This document shows, one piece after another, positions 54,015 to 64,000 of a stretch of 64,000 bases of DNA. A program made the position numbers and the translations under genes. Each line of letters opens with the position of its first letter. Position 1 is the first letter of the stretch. Source of the stretch: Chrysophaeum taylorii. Lineage: Eukaryota > Sar > Pelagophyceae > Pelagomonadales > Pelagomonadaceae. Below the pieces are notes generated by a model. The model was not told where the DNA came from and made no database searches. It was given only the letters and a program-made list of their open reading frames with translations. The stretch is from NCBI GenBank assembly GCA_029834535.1, contig JAQMWT010000489.1, positions 26,123-90,122 on the forward strand, written 5' to 3'.

Positions 54015-55232
54015 TCATACAGGAGGTGAGAAATGCTTGCGTATGTAAGGCAACTGCGAATGCATGGACTCCAAGATGGTTTTGAGCCACGGGACGTAAA
54101 TTACACGTTCCAGAAGGTTGGAGTATAGCTTAAGCATTTCGCGTTGTTCGTTAAAGGCAATTAGTCTGAACTGTAAGGAGCGAAGTTCCATTTTCCGAGC
54201 TTTAGCTTGTTGTAGCGAATAGGTCGGGAGAGAAGGTAATAAGTTGTTTAATCTAAACAGAGTAATCTTGACATTGTCATCAATTTTACTCTGGATAGAT
54301 GATTGTCCTTTAAACTCAACCCCGTAAAGGTGTATACCAAGTTTATCTTCTCCCCATTGAGTCATGCTGATGATGTGCAGATCAGGATCATTATGCTCGT
54401 TTTGCTTGGGTAGGAAAAGCGCAACATCAAGCTTTACGTATCCAACGTTAGGATGCTTTGGGAGAGCGGGGATGACGGTTCTTATTATCATGGCATGAGT
54501 GATACTTTGAGTATCAGTAGCCGTCTGGATAGCGGGTGACAAGGACTCGGGTAGTTTAACGATATGTATTGGATCAGCGTAACGTTTAAAGTTAATCACA
54601 TGTTGAGAGGCACACGTATCAGCATATCCTGGCGTAGTCATTAGAGGTAAATTGTACTCATTGTACAATTTAAGCATTGTTGCATAACAGGCATGTGTAG
54701 AGCTTTGACCAAACACACACTGTGTCATGAAACTTTGCGTTTGTTCGGAAGGTACTACGACAAGTGTAAAACCATTGTTTAATTTCGGTAGCAACACAGG
54801 GGGATGTGCACCATCCTCAATTTCTTCGTTAGGTTGGTTATTGGGGAGCTCGGAGTGTGAAGAAGTTTCCCGAGCTTGACGACGAACGATGGCATTCTGG
54901 GCTTTAGCATTTATGTGCTGCAGTAGCGGTTGAGGAATGTTATCGATTTCATCATCTTTGATAGATAGAAAAGTATGAAACATCTTTTCTGTTTCAGCAG
55001 TCCCCCTCTGCTCCGCATCACTGGGGGACGCTGCAGGAGCAGAAGTTTCAGCTTGATACTTTTCTTCTATAACATGAGATTCTTTATCGGCTTCTAAGAA
55101 GTTCGATATCGTGTTGGACATTGTATCCACTCGTGATAAGTATAGATGAACTTGAGTAGCTTCATCAGGATCTAGAGACTGTGTCGAAGCTTGGGAAGCG
55201 GTTGTCCAAAGGGTACTCAGTAAGCTCTTCAT
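54015..55232 (-). pseudogene. E2 protease-containing ORF
   Basis: A 405-codon frame. Residues about 1-140 are a Ser/Glu-rich continuation of gag; from about 195 comes a retropepsin-like core, YADTCASQHVINFKRYADP, in the position of the copia protease motif D(S/T)GAS. Here the residue after D-T is Cys, in E3 as well. The remaining 200 residues (ALFLPKQNEHNDPDLHIIS; LGIHLYGVEFKGQSS) are conserved in E3. Confidence 0.65.
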
Positions 55233-56822
55233 TTCCTCCTATACCATTTCAGAGTCGGTAGAAGGATTGGGATTCGCTTCCTGTAATTTACCAAACAGGT
55301 GGCGAAGACGGTCAACTTGATAAGTAGCCCTGTCCATGAGTGACATATTGGAGCGTGAGTTGCGTTAGAGGACTGTGAGTAGACAGGACGGTTGAAACTG
55401 GTGCCTTTAACGTTATAATTTGAAGGTGGACGATAGTAAGACGTGTCACGAGGTGAAATTGTCGATGCTTTGTCTTTTGCATTACGAAGCTTACGAGCAT
55501 TAAAACCAGACTGTCCGGCAACAGTAGCTAAAAATGAGTAAGCATTGTTTAGAGCATCATGAGATTGATGAATAGTATCCATCAATAATACCTTAGGTGA
55601 CTTGGTAGCGGTAGTACCTGGGATATATGGAATCCATGATGCGGGTTTATCCAAGCGTCGGTTAGATGAAAACTTTGTCTCATTATATATCTTTAACTAG
55701 AACTCAAATAACGGACGAACATCGTTGGGATCAACTAGCTTTAAAACTTCAGGATCGTGAGTCGAGTTGTTCCCAGAGCGTGTCTCAAAGTTTGCACCAT
55801 TCCAATAAAGACTGAGAATTGCGTTCGTGATCAGAGGGATTAGCATATAGACGATAGATCTCCTCGTGAGCTCTAAGTGCGATTATGGTATCATTAAATT
55901 GAATTGATGCGTCGTCATGGTTTAATTGATTTGCCTGAGTTTGGAAAGCAGGGAGTTGCTCGACAAATACATGAGCATACCAATTAACATTTAAGGACAT
56001 TCGATTAAACTGGGGTTCAGTAACATCTGTACAAGATACTGTTTCATAGAAATGGTAAGCTAAAAGCGTTACTGCACGTAATTTATTAGGGTGTGCAGTA
56101 AACGCATAAATCTTCTTTAACTGCGGCCACATGGCGAGGGCAGGGCGTTCTTGAGATTCTAGGTTGAAGAACGTGTACAGGAAACCGGCGTAAGTTTCGC
56201 AATGTTTAATCCAATCGGCATTAGAGAGGCCTGTGAAGGATATGTTGGTTAGAGATGAGTCATACACAATTGATTTAGGAAATAGGGTATATAATAAAGT
56301 GAGGACACGCTTGACATCCTCATTTAATTCGGGTCGAACAAGATTGTATGACTCTTGATAGAAAAGTCGTTCGAGATCATTGCGTGCATCAACTGATAGT
56401 TGATGGGTAGAATTAACGTGCCAAGTCTTGAGATGAGGAGGCAAGGCATCTTCATTGGGTAACTGTAATTCATTAATTTTTTCAGCTTCCCATTGAGCGA
56501 AAATGATATCAACTTCGTGTTCGAGAAGTTGGTCATATTCTGGGGCATTTCGTGTATATGAGTCATAGGAATCGTATATGAACAACGCATCCGCATATGG
56601 GCTTGTCATATGCCTGCGAAGCATCTCAATTTGTAAACTCACCTTGGTTGAATTGTCTTGGAAGCGTAATCCACCGTTGAGTTTATCAACGAGGATTTGT
56701 TCCTGCTTATAAGTATCCGTGGTGGATATTAGTTTTGGTTTTGAAATAGTCGTGACCCATTGAAAATAGGTTATAGGAAGGATGAAACAAGTTGACATGT
56801 TTGAATGAAGGGTTTCTAACAT
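55229..56822 (-). pseudogene. E2 gag region
   Basis: Two frames, 56822-55785 and 55654-55229, joined by a frameshift and a TAG. They are homologous to E3 gag (57841-59316) throughout: KQEQILVDKL, LVRPELNEDVKR, PKSIVYDSSLTN, DKPASWIPY, SGFNARKLRNAKD. No CCHC zinc knuckle is visible. In E3 gag starts at an ATG before SKSKP; E2 has lost that ATG. Confidence 0.7.
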
Positions 56823-57229
56823 CTGGAGGAATATGTACAGTTCGCTATTTTAAGCGTGAGCATATATACAAGACCAAACAAATCACTATGCCATTTAAGC
56901 ATGATGCCTTTGAGACTGCAGAATGGGTTAATTCTCGAGCAGTCAGTCTTTTGTTGGAGAATGAGAGGAAAAACCCGTACAAGTTTCCGCGGCTTGTGTA
57001 GGAAAAATTTTAATTTTATTGGCTATGCGAGTGCATATGACCAGTGGCCGACCCAACTCTGTCACAAACCAAATTAACTGGTGGTCAAATACCGTCACAC
57101 AACAAATATGTACTGTAGACCACCGCCAAACACAATGTCGCATTGTACTCGTATCAGGCGTAAGCTGATCACTCCATTATACGCACAACACAGTTGGGCT
57201 GACACACCTACGCATCTGGGCCCATAACC

Positions 57230-57632
57230 TGGAGAGATTTGACCCTCTCCGGGTACATGGTAGAGACTGCGTGCAGTCTTAGACGTGTACAGACCATTCC
57301 GCTTGTCACATGCTACTACACAAGGTAGGGATTTAGGCCCTAACTCCTTAAGGACATTAAGTCCCATAGAAGCGTTTACACTGACAACGAGGAACGAAGC
57401 CTCTGTTAATTAAACAGAAAACACCGTACCTGACGGTACGCACCTGGAGACCTACTCCATGTTGGAAGAGAGCTTCAGACTGTATTATTCATAGTCATGA
57501 ATAAGTAATTGCGGAAGGGTGAGGAAGGAAAGAGGGAAAGCCGTATTGCGGAGAGAAAACTCTCTAGTGGAGATAGGTGTGAAAGGAGTGAGATGTTCCA
57601 GTGTCGTACACATAATAGTGTAGCTCTCTGGA
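57230..57632 (-). repeat. 5' LTR of E2
   Basis: A 403-bp LTR matching 43726-44135 at about 95% by eye. Differences are point changes and short indels, such as 43751 (extra cta) and 44004 (extra bases). The E2 leader begins on the minus strand with ttatgggcccag; I could not match a tRNA primer-binding site. Confidence 0.85.
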
Positions 57633-57840
57633 AGGTCACCATGCTTAACTGGCACGTTGATTTGTTTGGTTCTGTACATGAATCCACGTTTTATATATGG
57701 CGTATTGTACATATCGCACACGCACATTATAGAACCAATCTTTCCTATGTGTCGCATTTGTTTGTCAATCCTCCGACCTATCTTCACAGGTTACACACAT
57801 ACATCCCTCAAAAGTCAAGTCCACCACAAGATCACGATCA

Positions 57841-59316
57841 TGTCAAAGTCCAAGCCCGTCTCTACAACGGATATTATTAAACAGGAGCAGGCCCTAGTCG
57901 ATAAATTGACTGATGGCCTACGCTTCCAAGATAATTTTGTTAAGGTAAGTTTGCAGTTGGAAATGCGTCGTAGGCACATGACGTTCTCTAACGCGGACGC
58001 GTTGTTCGCGTTCGACTCGTACGAGGCGCTCACAAGAAATGTTCCCGATTATAATGTCATCCTCGATGATGCTATCGAAGACATTTTCGCTCGCTGGAAG
58101 GCTCAACAAGTTCGAGCACTTCATCTTCCAGATGAAGATGAACTGCCAGAGCATCTCAAGACTTGGTACATAAATAATACTCAGCGCCTAACCACCGATG
58201 AACGCAACGAGCTTGAGCGCATATATTTCCGAGAGTCTTATAATCTTGTCCGTCCCGAATTAAGTGCGGACGTAAAACGTGCCCTAAATCGTTTAGATGC
58301 TCAATTCCCTAAATCAATAGTGTACGATTCGTCTCTAACCAATATAGCGTTCTCAGGTCTCTCTAGAGCCGACTGGTGCAAGTACTCAGAAACATATGCA
58401 AGCTTCCTCTACACGTTCTTTAATCAAGAGTCGATTAACAAGCCCCCCCCCTTGCCATTAGGGCACAATTTAAACAACTCTATGCACTAAGTGCGCACCC
58501 AAACAAGACGAGAGCGATTATGCTTTTATCTTATTTTTATTATGAAACCGTGTCCTGCGCGGACGTCTCCGAACTAAAGTCGCAATTCAACCACATGACG
58601 CTCACTGTTATAACTGGTACGCTCATGTGTTTGTTGAACAATTGCTTGCTTTTCAGACTCAGGCTAATCAACTTAACAAGGAAGAAGCAAAGATTCAATT
58701 TAGCGACTCCATCATCACACTTCAAGCACATGAGGAGATCTGGCTATATGCCAACCCCTCCGACCACGAGCGATATTTGCAATCCCTTATGGAGTGGAGT
58801 AAAATATACGAGACACGTTCTAATAGCGACTCCACTCGGGATCCTGCTTTGTTAAAATTGGTGGATCCAACTGACGTGCGCCCGTTGCTGGAATTCCTGT
58901 TAAAGATTTATAATGAAACGAAGTTTACGACTAATCGTCGTTTGGATAAACCAGCTTCTTGGATCCCTTATGTTCCGGGAACTACTTCATCGAAACCTCC
59001 AAAGGTATTACTAATGTATACCATACAGGAACCGCACGACACTCTAAATAGCACATACTCTGTGCTAGCTATAGTTGCAGGTGAATCTGGCTTCAATGCT
59101 CGTAAGTTGCGCAACGCTAAAGATGAATCTTCGACAATCTCGCCTAGAGACACGTCATACTATCGTCCTCCATCAAATTACAATGTTAAAGGCTCTAGCT
59201 ACGACCGGCCCGTTTACTCACAGACTACAAACCGTAGCACGCGCTCCAATATGTCTCTGATGGATAGGGCCAATTTCCAGGTCGAGCGACTTCGCCATTT
59301 TTTTGGTAAATTATAG
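57841..59316 (+). pseudogene. E3 gag
   Basis: Starts at the ATG of SKSKPVSTTD (57841). The frame stops at 58490 near a C run (58443-58450) where E2 reads on (LAMWPQLKK), so an indel in the run is likely. Gag continues in another frame at 58627-59316 and ends with a private TAG (LRHFFGKL). Conserved with E2: DGLRFQDN, LVRPEL, DKPASWIPY, SGFNARKLRNAKD. The longer upstream frame from 57657 is leader sequence. Confidence 0.7.
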
Positions 59317-59364
59317 GACGCGAATCCTAATCCTTCCACCGATTTAAAGAATGTACAGGAAGAG

Positions 59365-60593
59365 ATGAAGACTCTCTTAAATACTCTGTCGACTACTGCT
59401 TCCCAGGCTTCCACACAGACTCTTGAGCCTGAAGAAGCAACACAAGTACAGCTTTATCTGTCACGTGTCGAGTCCAAGTCAAACGCCATATCCAATTTTC
59501 TCGAGTCCGATACATCAGCTCATGTCTCAGAAGAAAAGGCTGAAGTAAATATATCTGCTCCTACAGTGTCCCCCAGTGATGCGGAGCAGAGGGGGGCCGC
59601 TGAAACGGGGAAAATGTTTGTTTTATACCTTTCTTTCTATAAAAGACGAAGAAATTGATGATATCCCGCAAAACCGTTACTGCAATCATGTAAATGCTAA
59701 AGCTCAAAGTGCCATTGTCCGCCGTCAAACTCTGGAAGCTCCCCCTAAATCTGATGAGCCTCAGAATAACTCTCAACACGATGGAGAGCAAGATGATTTT
59801 ACTGAACCTCGTAGGTTTCTTCCAGAGCCAAATAACGCCTTCACCTTGGTTGTTACACCCTCCGAGCAAACGCAGACTTTTCTAACGCAGTATGCTTTCG
59901 GCCAAAGCTCCACTCATGCACGCTACGCCACTATTCTCAACTTGTATAATGAATGTAACCTACCCATTATGACAACACCGGGTTATGCCGATACATGCGC
60001 TTCTCGACACGTCATCAATTTCCGGCAGTAGGCGGATTCCTTGCATATTGTTAAATTGCCAGAAGCACTGTCTCCCGCAATCCAAACCGCTACTGACACT
60101 CAAAGTATCACTCATGCAATGATCATACGGACAGTCATCCCCGCTCTACCGAAGTATCCCGACGTTGGCTACGTCAAACTCGACATCGCCCTGTTTCTTC
60201 CTAAGCAAAACCAACACAACGACCCTGACTTGCATATCATAAGCATGGCGCAATGGGGTGAAGATAAGCTAGGCATACATCTTTTCGGGATTGAGTTTAA
60301 GGGCCAGTCCAATATCACCAGTAAAATCGACGATAATGTTAAAACTCCTTTGTTCAGATTGGAAAACCTTCTTCCCACGCTTCCCATTTATTCGCTGCAG
60401 CAAGCTACGGCGCGAAAGATGGAACTTCGCTCTTTGCAGTTTAAGCTATGCTCTTTCAATGAGCAACGTGAAATGCCAGGACTTTACCCCAAGCTGCTCG
60501 AACGTGCAATTTACGTTCCCTGGCTGAAATCCATCCTGGAATCCATGTACTCACAGCTTCCCTATATTCGCAAGCACCACTCGCCCCCTGTAT
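59365..60593 (+). pseudogene. E3 protease-containing ORF
   Basis: Continues gag from KTLLNTLSTTASQ, with a frameshift near 59615-59640 after the G-rich hairpin motif (59570-59595) and a private TAG at 60030. The protease motif is YADTCASRHVINF. It ends HHSPPV at the point where retroposon copy 3 inserted; the original stop there is the TGA shared with E2 (now after 60706). Confidence 0.65.
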
Positions 60594-60706
60594 AACTAAC
60601 TAACTAACTAACTTCGGACCTCTCCCGGGCATGGCAGCCAGGCTGGGCCGGCAGTAGCCGGTCCAGGATCACAGAGCAAAAATCACACAGTTGTCGCCCC
60701 CTGTAT
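60581..60706 (-). mobile_element. TTAG-tailed retroposon, 5'-truncated copy 3
   Basis: Only 100 bp of the unit remain (60594-60693), tail first on the plus strand as (aact)n. A 13-bp duplication tcgccccctgtat flanks it (60581-60593 and 60694-60706). It matches the 3' quarter of the full unit (cctctcccgggcatg; ggatcacagag). Loss of the 5' part with intact 3' tail and duplication is the signature of target-primed reverse transcription. Confidence 0.8.
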
Positions 60707-61388
60707 GACGCAGACTTAATCCCAACTTGCTGTATACTGCAACATCCACCTCTAATTCTCGTGCACCCTCGGTGACTCTGCTTTGCTCCGGCTTGTCTAC
60801 TCCTGCATTCTCAAGGCCTGTGCTACCAATGACTTGCGAATCAACATTATTGTCAAAGTTCTTGTTGAGAGCGATGAAAATCTTACGCACATGCTTCGAA
60901 GAAGACTTGGCAAATCTGCTCAAGTGTCCCCTTCTCTTCCAAAGTCCCTTATGTATTTGCACCGCGCATCTGATAATGAACGGACCAAATACTACTCGGA
61001 CTTTGTGGAATTGACGTTCCCGTGCACCAACCGAAACGTAATCAACGGGAGAGCCATCTCGACTTTCGAGCGAGATATGGACGATTCTTTATTCCCAAGC
61101 GCGTTAAGTGTGAACAAAAACCCCTTGTCCTCCTTATGGAGATGACACCAACGCATGGGGTATCCTTCGAAGATCATATTAGGGTTGCTAATCTACTCTT
61201 CTCTACGATGCACTATACGGTGGACATATGTGATCTTTTTCCTTGTTACTTATGTGGCGATTTTCAAGCTCGGGAAAGATGGATCCTCGTTGCCCGCAAC
61301 TATAACTCTGGCCCGCTTGATCTGTTTTCCTGGCCTAATAAAAGGGTCACCTCCTTTCTTGATATTGCGGATAACAGCAATGCTATAA
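60707..61388 (+). pseudogene. E3 pol segment before integrase, part 1
   Basis: Frame 1 (from 60704 after the shared TGA, to 61145) and frame 2 (61022-61388) overlap by about 120 nt with the same -1 relation as in E2. Text matches E2: LLCSGLSTPAF, VLVESDENLTHML, then MEMTPTHGVSFEDHIRVANL and CYLCGDFQARERW. It is interrupted at IADNSNA by retroposon copy 2. Confidence 0.65.
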
Positions 61389-61782
61389 AACTAACTAACT
61401 AATTTCAGACCTCTCCCGAGCATGGGAGCCAGGCCGGACAGGCAGGAGCCGATCCGGAATCACAGAGGAAAATCACGCAGTTGGGGCAGAGGCGAGGGAC
61501 GAGGACTCGTTGATGACGGACCGCCACTGCGCGCGGTCTTGTGCGAAGTCGTGCAAAAGCGTCGCGGGCCGCAAACGTGTTGGTCCACGAACAATCGACC
61601 TGTCCGTCGCGTTCTGCCCAACCGAGCGAACCCCATCCCAGCGCGGACTTTCCGGGTGCTAACCGGCCAGCCGGGAGGCGAGCAGGCACCGTCTCACTCC
61701 GGGACGGCCGGGGCCGCAGGGAGCAAGCGTGTTAGGCGCCGTCCTCCATCGCAACCAACGGTTAGCGATCGCAATGCTATAA
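61377..61782 (-). mobile_element. TTAG-tailed retroposon, near full-length copy 2
   Basis: A 382-bp unit (61389-61770) in minus orientation, flanked by a 12-bp duplication gcaatgctataa (61377-61388, 61771-61782). On the minus strand it starts gatcgctaaccg and ends with the (ttag)n tail, as copy 1 does. Removing it and one duplication rejoins the E3 frame. Confidence 0.85.
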
Positions 61783-62493
61783 GTCGAAAACTTTATGTCG
61801 ATGAACCATAGACACAAGTTTTTCCTGGTGCTCCTCACGTCTCCAATCATAAAACATTCGGCGCCTTCAGTCGCACAGGGTCCGTTCGTCCGACTGTAGC
61901 AGAGATCGAAACACTAACTATGCTCTTTCTCCGGCTACATTCCCAAAAGACGACAGAACACTCATCTCAAGATGATATAAATGACATCGCCCATTTTCGC
62001 TTAGGATTCTTAACGAATTCAAGGCAACTCCCACCTTGTATGACATCACCTATTGAACTCAAAGCGTTCGTCATCTTGTATAACACTATGGAACGCCTGT
62101 TCCCTAACTCAACCACTTTACCCGTGTCCTTTCGTACTACAACACTCGAAACTAACCAACCCTCACATAGGTTATTTTTTAATAAATCCCCAAGTTCTCC
62201 CATCATCTACATCACAGGTGGAAGACACACAGGCGGCGACATCACCGTCACCAACCCTTCTTCCAATTACCAAGCCCACATTAACCCCTTTGGCGAGACC
62301 TATGTTCTCCAATCGCATGAGAGTGGCGTCGATAAAACGGCTGTGCTTGACTCTGCGATTGGCTTCCTATGGTTGTGTCAAGCTTATCACCATGGTAGCG
62401 AACTGCGGGGCACACGTCGCCTAATGCAGACCCTTGTGTCTCACACCTCTCCTGTGCTTCAAGTTTCTCTCATCTTCTACTCAAAGTCCAACT
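61783..62493 (+). pseudogene. E3 pol segment before integrase, part 2
   Basis: Continues part 1 (KLYVDEP, then a private TAG at 61810, TQVF), open to FYSKSN. Conserved with E2: TMLFLRLHS, FRLGFLTNSR, ITGGRHTGGD. In E2 the same text goes on for about 110 residues more before integrase; here it is cut by E4. Confidence 0.65.
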
Positions 62494-62682
62494 AGAGATA
62501 GAAAATTCCATTTAGGGTTAGGACCCCCCCCCTTAACCTCACACTCACACCTACAACCCCAAAATCGCTGTGTCGTACACCGTGCTGCTCTTTGTGTCGT
62601 TAGAGGACAGGACGAAAGGCAGCACTACCACTGCCACCATTCTCTACCAGAGGCACAGTGATTTTTACTGTTCTCTAGGTTT
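62494..62682 (+). repeat. 5' LTR-like start of copia element E4
   Basis: Begins tagagatagaaaat, has agggttagga and a C run, then the elements ccactgccaccattctc and gtgatttttactgttctcta, in the same order as the tail of E1 (2128-2175 and 2560-2760). Taken as an LTR of the same family, it gives the start of an element inserted into E3. Confidence 0.5.
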
Positions 62683-62880
62683 GGACCCAGTCCGGTACTG
62701 GTAGAGAAACGTCCTCCGAAAGACATCGATCTCGATCGACGTCTCGGACAAAGGCTCAGGATTTCCAGGCAAGAGCAATCTCCTGAAGTTTCTGAAAGTT
62801 TTAAGACCGTAGTCAAGTTTCATCGCTTGCTATTGGTGAAAAGGTGTGAAAAAGTGTGAAAGGCAACCAACAACGCGCAA

Positions 62881-63963
62881 AACGCAACCCGAAAACGATG
62901 GCGACTCACGACACACAAGTCCCGAGTCTGGAAGTACCAACGCAATTCGCTAAAAAAACAAGCTCTCTGGCACCAGCTCAAAGCTAATTTCCTTGATCAA
63001 CTCGCCGCTGATCACGCTGCCTTAAGAGCCAAACACGCTGCCGAAAGAGCTGCGCTCGCCGAAAAATTCGCTGCCGCAATCGAAGCTCAAGACGAGCAAC
63101 TCGATCAAGACGTGCAACTCGATCAAGACGAGCAACTTGAACAAGCTCCCCAACCAGCTGTTCATACGGCAACTCCCCTCACGCACAAGCAAACTTCTCA
63201 CGAAGTCGCGACCCAACACCCGATCATCTCGATGGTCACCCCCCTTCATGCCGACAACCCCACCGGATATCAAACACCCCTCGGCAAAGTCTCAGACCCC
63301 ACTGCCTTCCCTCCGGACCCAGGCGTAGCCAAGGTTACTCCACAACCTGGCAAACCCCACATTCACGAGGACACTCCACCTTGTTCAAATATCGCACCAG
63401 CAATGTTGAACACACCACCACCAATAAACATTACTCCCTTCACTCCACCAACCCCACCGGAGCCCCCACCTCCTTCACTGGAGCCTAACTCCCCACTAAC
63501 TCCCCACTATCGGCGACTCCCGCTACACCACCAATCCAAGTTCCCCAACATCCTCGTCAACCCCCTCGCCGCACCACTCATCTCCTTGATGATCATGCCA
63601 TATACGGCCATGACGGCCCCGGTACCTTCATCCCTGACCAAGCCCCCACCGCGGCTCAAGCTCCTGCCGCCCCACTGTCGGATTCCCTTGTCCGATATCC
63701 ATCATCTTCCGCAAGTCGCTCTCCTCAAGACTTCCCTCTCCATCCACAAGACCATGCCACCTACGGCCACGACGGCCCCGGCACTTCCATTTCTACCACA
63801 GCTCCTTCCGCGGCTCAAGTTCCTGCCGCCCAACCATCAGACCCTCCTGACAGACCTTCATCACCTTTCGAAAGTCGCTGTTCCCCCGATTTGCCCCTCC
63901 ACCCGCGTGACTATGCATGTTCAGGACTTCCACGTATACGACACCTTCCTCCGTCCCCAATAA
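62881..63963 (+). CDS. E4 gag-like ORF
   Basis: One frame is open from at least 62881 to 63963. Residues from about 25 on form a charged coiled coil (LWHQLKANFLDQL, HAALRAKHAAERAALAEKF) followed by short DEQLDQD repeats and a long Pro/Thr-rich tail. The first ATG in frame is 63112, but the coiled coil lies before it, so the start is upstream or non-ATG, or this part is a fragment. Its position 200 bp after the LTR-like sequence fits gag. In the Pro-rich part a unit of about 170-190 bp is repeated (63580-63700 and 63740-63860, with atgccatatacggccatgac versus atgccacctacggccacgac). Confidence 0.45.
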   Translation, partial: NATRKRWRLTTHKSRVWKYQRNSLKKQALWHQLKANFLDQLAADHAALRAKHAAERAALAEKFAAAIEAQDEQLDQDVQLDQDEQLEQAPQPAVHTATPLTHKQTSHEVATQHPIISMVTPLHADNPTGYQTPLGKVSDPTAFPPDPGVAKVTPQPGKPHIHEDTPPCSNIAPAMLNTPPPINITPFTPPTPPEPPPPSLEPNSPLTPHYRRLPLHHQSKFPNILVNPLAAPLISLMIMPYTAMTAPVPSSLTKPPPRLKLLPPHCRIPLSDIHHLPQVALLKTSLSIHKTMPPTATTAPALPFLPQLLPRLKFLPPNHQTLLTDLHHLSKVAVPPICPSTRVTMHVQDFHVYDTFLRPQ

Positions 63964-64000
63964 AGCGACCACCCACCTCCCTTCTCCAAGTTCCAATGCA

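Larger units (their letters stand above)
43726..57632 (-). mobile_element. Copia-type LTR retrotransposon E2, nested in E3
   Basis: A 13.9-kb element on the minus strand with LTRs at both ends in the same orientation. Flanks gggtc (43721-43725) and aggtc (57633-57637) look like a 5-bp target duplication with one change. On the minus strand the order is 5' LTR, gag, protease, integrase, RT, RNase H, an extra ORF, 3' LTR; IN before RT defines Ty1/copia. Frameshifts and stops are scattered through gag and pol, so it is inactive. Its length is unusual for copia (about 5 kb is typical): pol is preceded by long extra coding regions, there is a third ORF after RNase H, and a 1.76-kb island is inserted in that ORF. 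Confidence 0.85.
57633..62493 (+). mobile_element. Copia-type element E3, main part (right of E2)
   Basis: The plus-strand relative of E2, present from leader through the region before integrase. It begins at the E2 target duplication (57633) and is cut near 62494, where LTR-like sequence of another family (E4) begins. Protein similarity to E2 is roughly 60-75% by eye in gag and higher later. It carries two TTAG-tailed retroposons and private stops and frameshifts. Confidence 0.8.

Noticed and set aside
57657-57840. N-terminal extension of E3 gag with a hydrophobic, Cys-rich start
   Set aside because: The segment aligns with the untranslated leader of E2, and gag homology begins at the ATG at 57841.

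Overview
The window is nuclear DNA of a eukaryote, most likely a unicellular alga or related protist, possibly a stramenopile; that placement is inference. The supports are a plant/algal-type ammonium transporter split by very short GT-AG introns (37-137 nt), GC-rich exons with codon-level simple repeats (runs of Asp, Gln, Ser), ankyrin and NACHT proteins, and nested Ty1/copia retrotransposons. I see no rRNA, tRNA or CRISPR, and no bacterial-style operons.

Layout. 1-2.8 kb: the 3' end of a copia element (E1: reverse transcriptase, RNase H, LTR-like tail). 2.8-14.9 kb: sparse, decayed DNA holding two convincing genes on the minus strand, an ankyrin protein with an N-terminal helical bundle (5584-6819) and a small secreted protein with one intron (9225-9869), plus a decayed DDE transposase-like locus (11.4-13.4 kb). 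14.9-42.5 kb: the GC-rich gene island. It holds an ammonium transporter (minus), transcribed divergently from a giant VWA8-like AAA+ protein (plus), then a 1206-residue unrecognised protein with a His/Gly/Lys heptad array, a gene-poor 3.4-kb gap, a polytopic membrane protein, a CBS-domain protein, and a 1669-residue ankyrin-pseudokinase-TPR-NACHT-ankyrin protein (minus). 42.5-64 kb: AT-richer transposon graveyard.

In the graveyard a 13.9-kb copia element on the minus strand (E2, LTRs at 43726-44135 and 57230-57632) sits inside the leader of a related plus-strand element (E3). E3 carries two short TTAG-tailed retroposons and is cut off near 62494 by a third element (E4). E2's own third ORF is interrupted by a 1.76-kb island of inverted repeats and minisatellite.

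The genes do not form one pathway. The most notable objects are: (1) the VWA8-like protein, whose three-AAA block is present twice in one chain, giving six AAA+ modules with SH3b-like domains in front; (2) the NLR-like protein with a pseudokinase, and the helical-bundle/ankyrin gene 31 kb away, both resembling immune or cell-death receptors; (3) a family of TTAG-tailed retroposons with clear target-site duplications, including a 5'-truncated copy and a tail-only insertion; (4) two copia copies sharing an in-frame UGA and the same downstream reading-frame offset, which may be programmed recoding.
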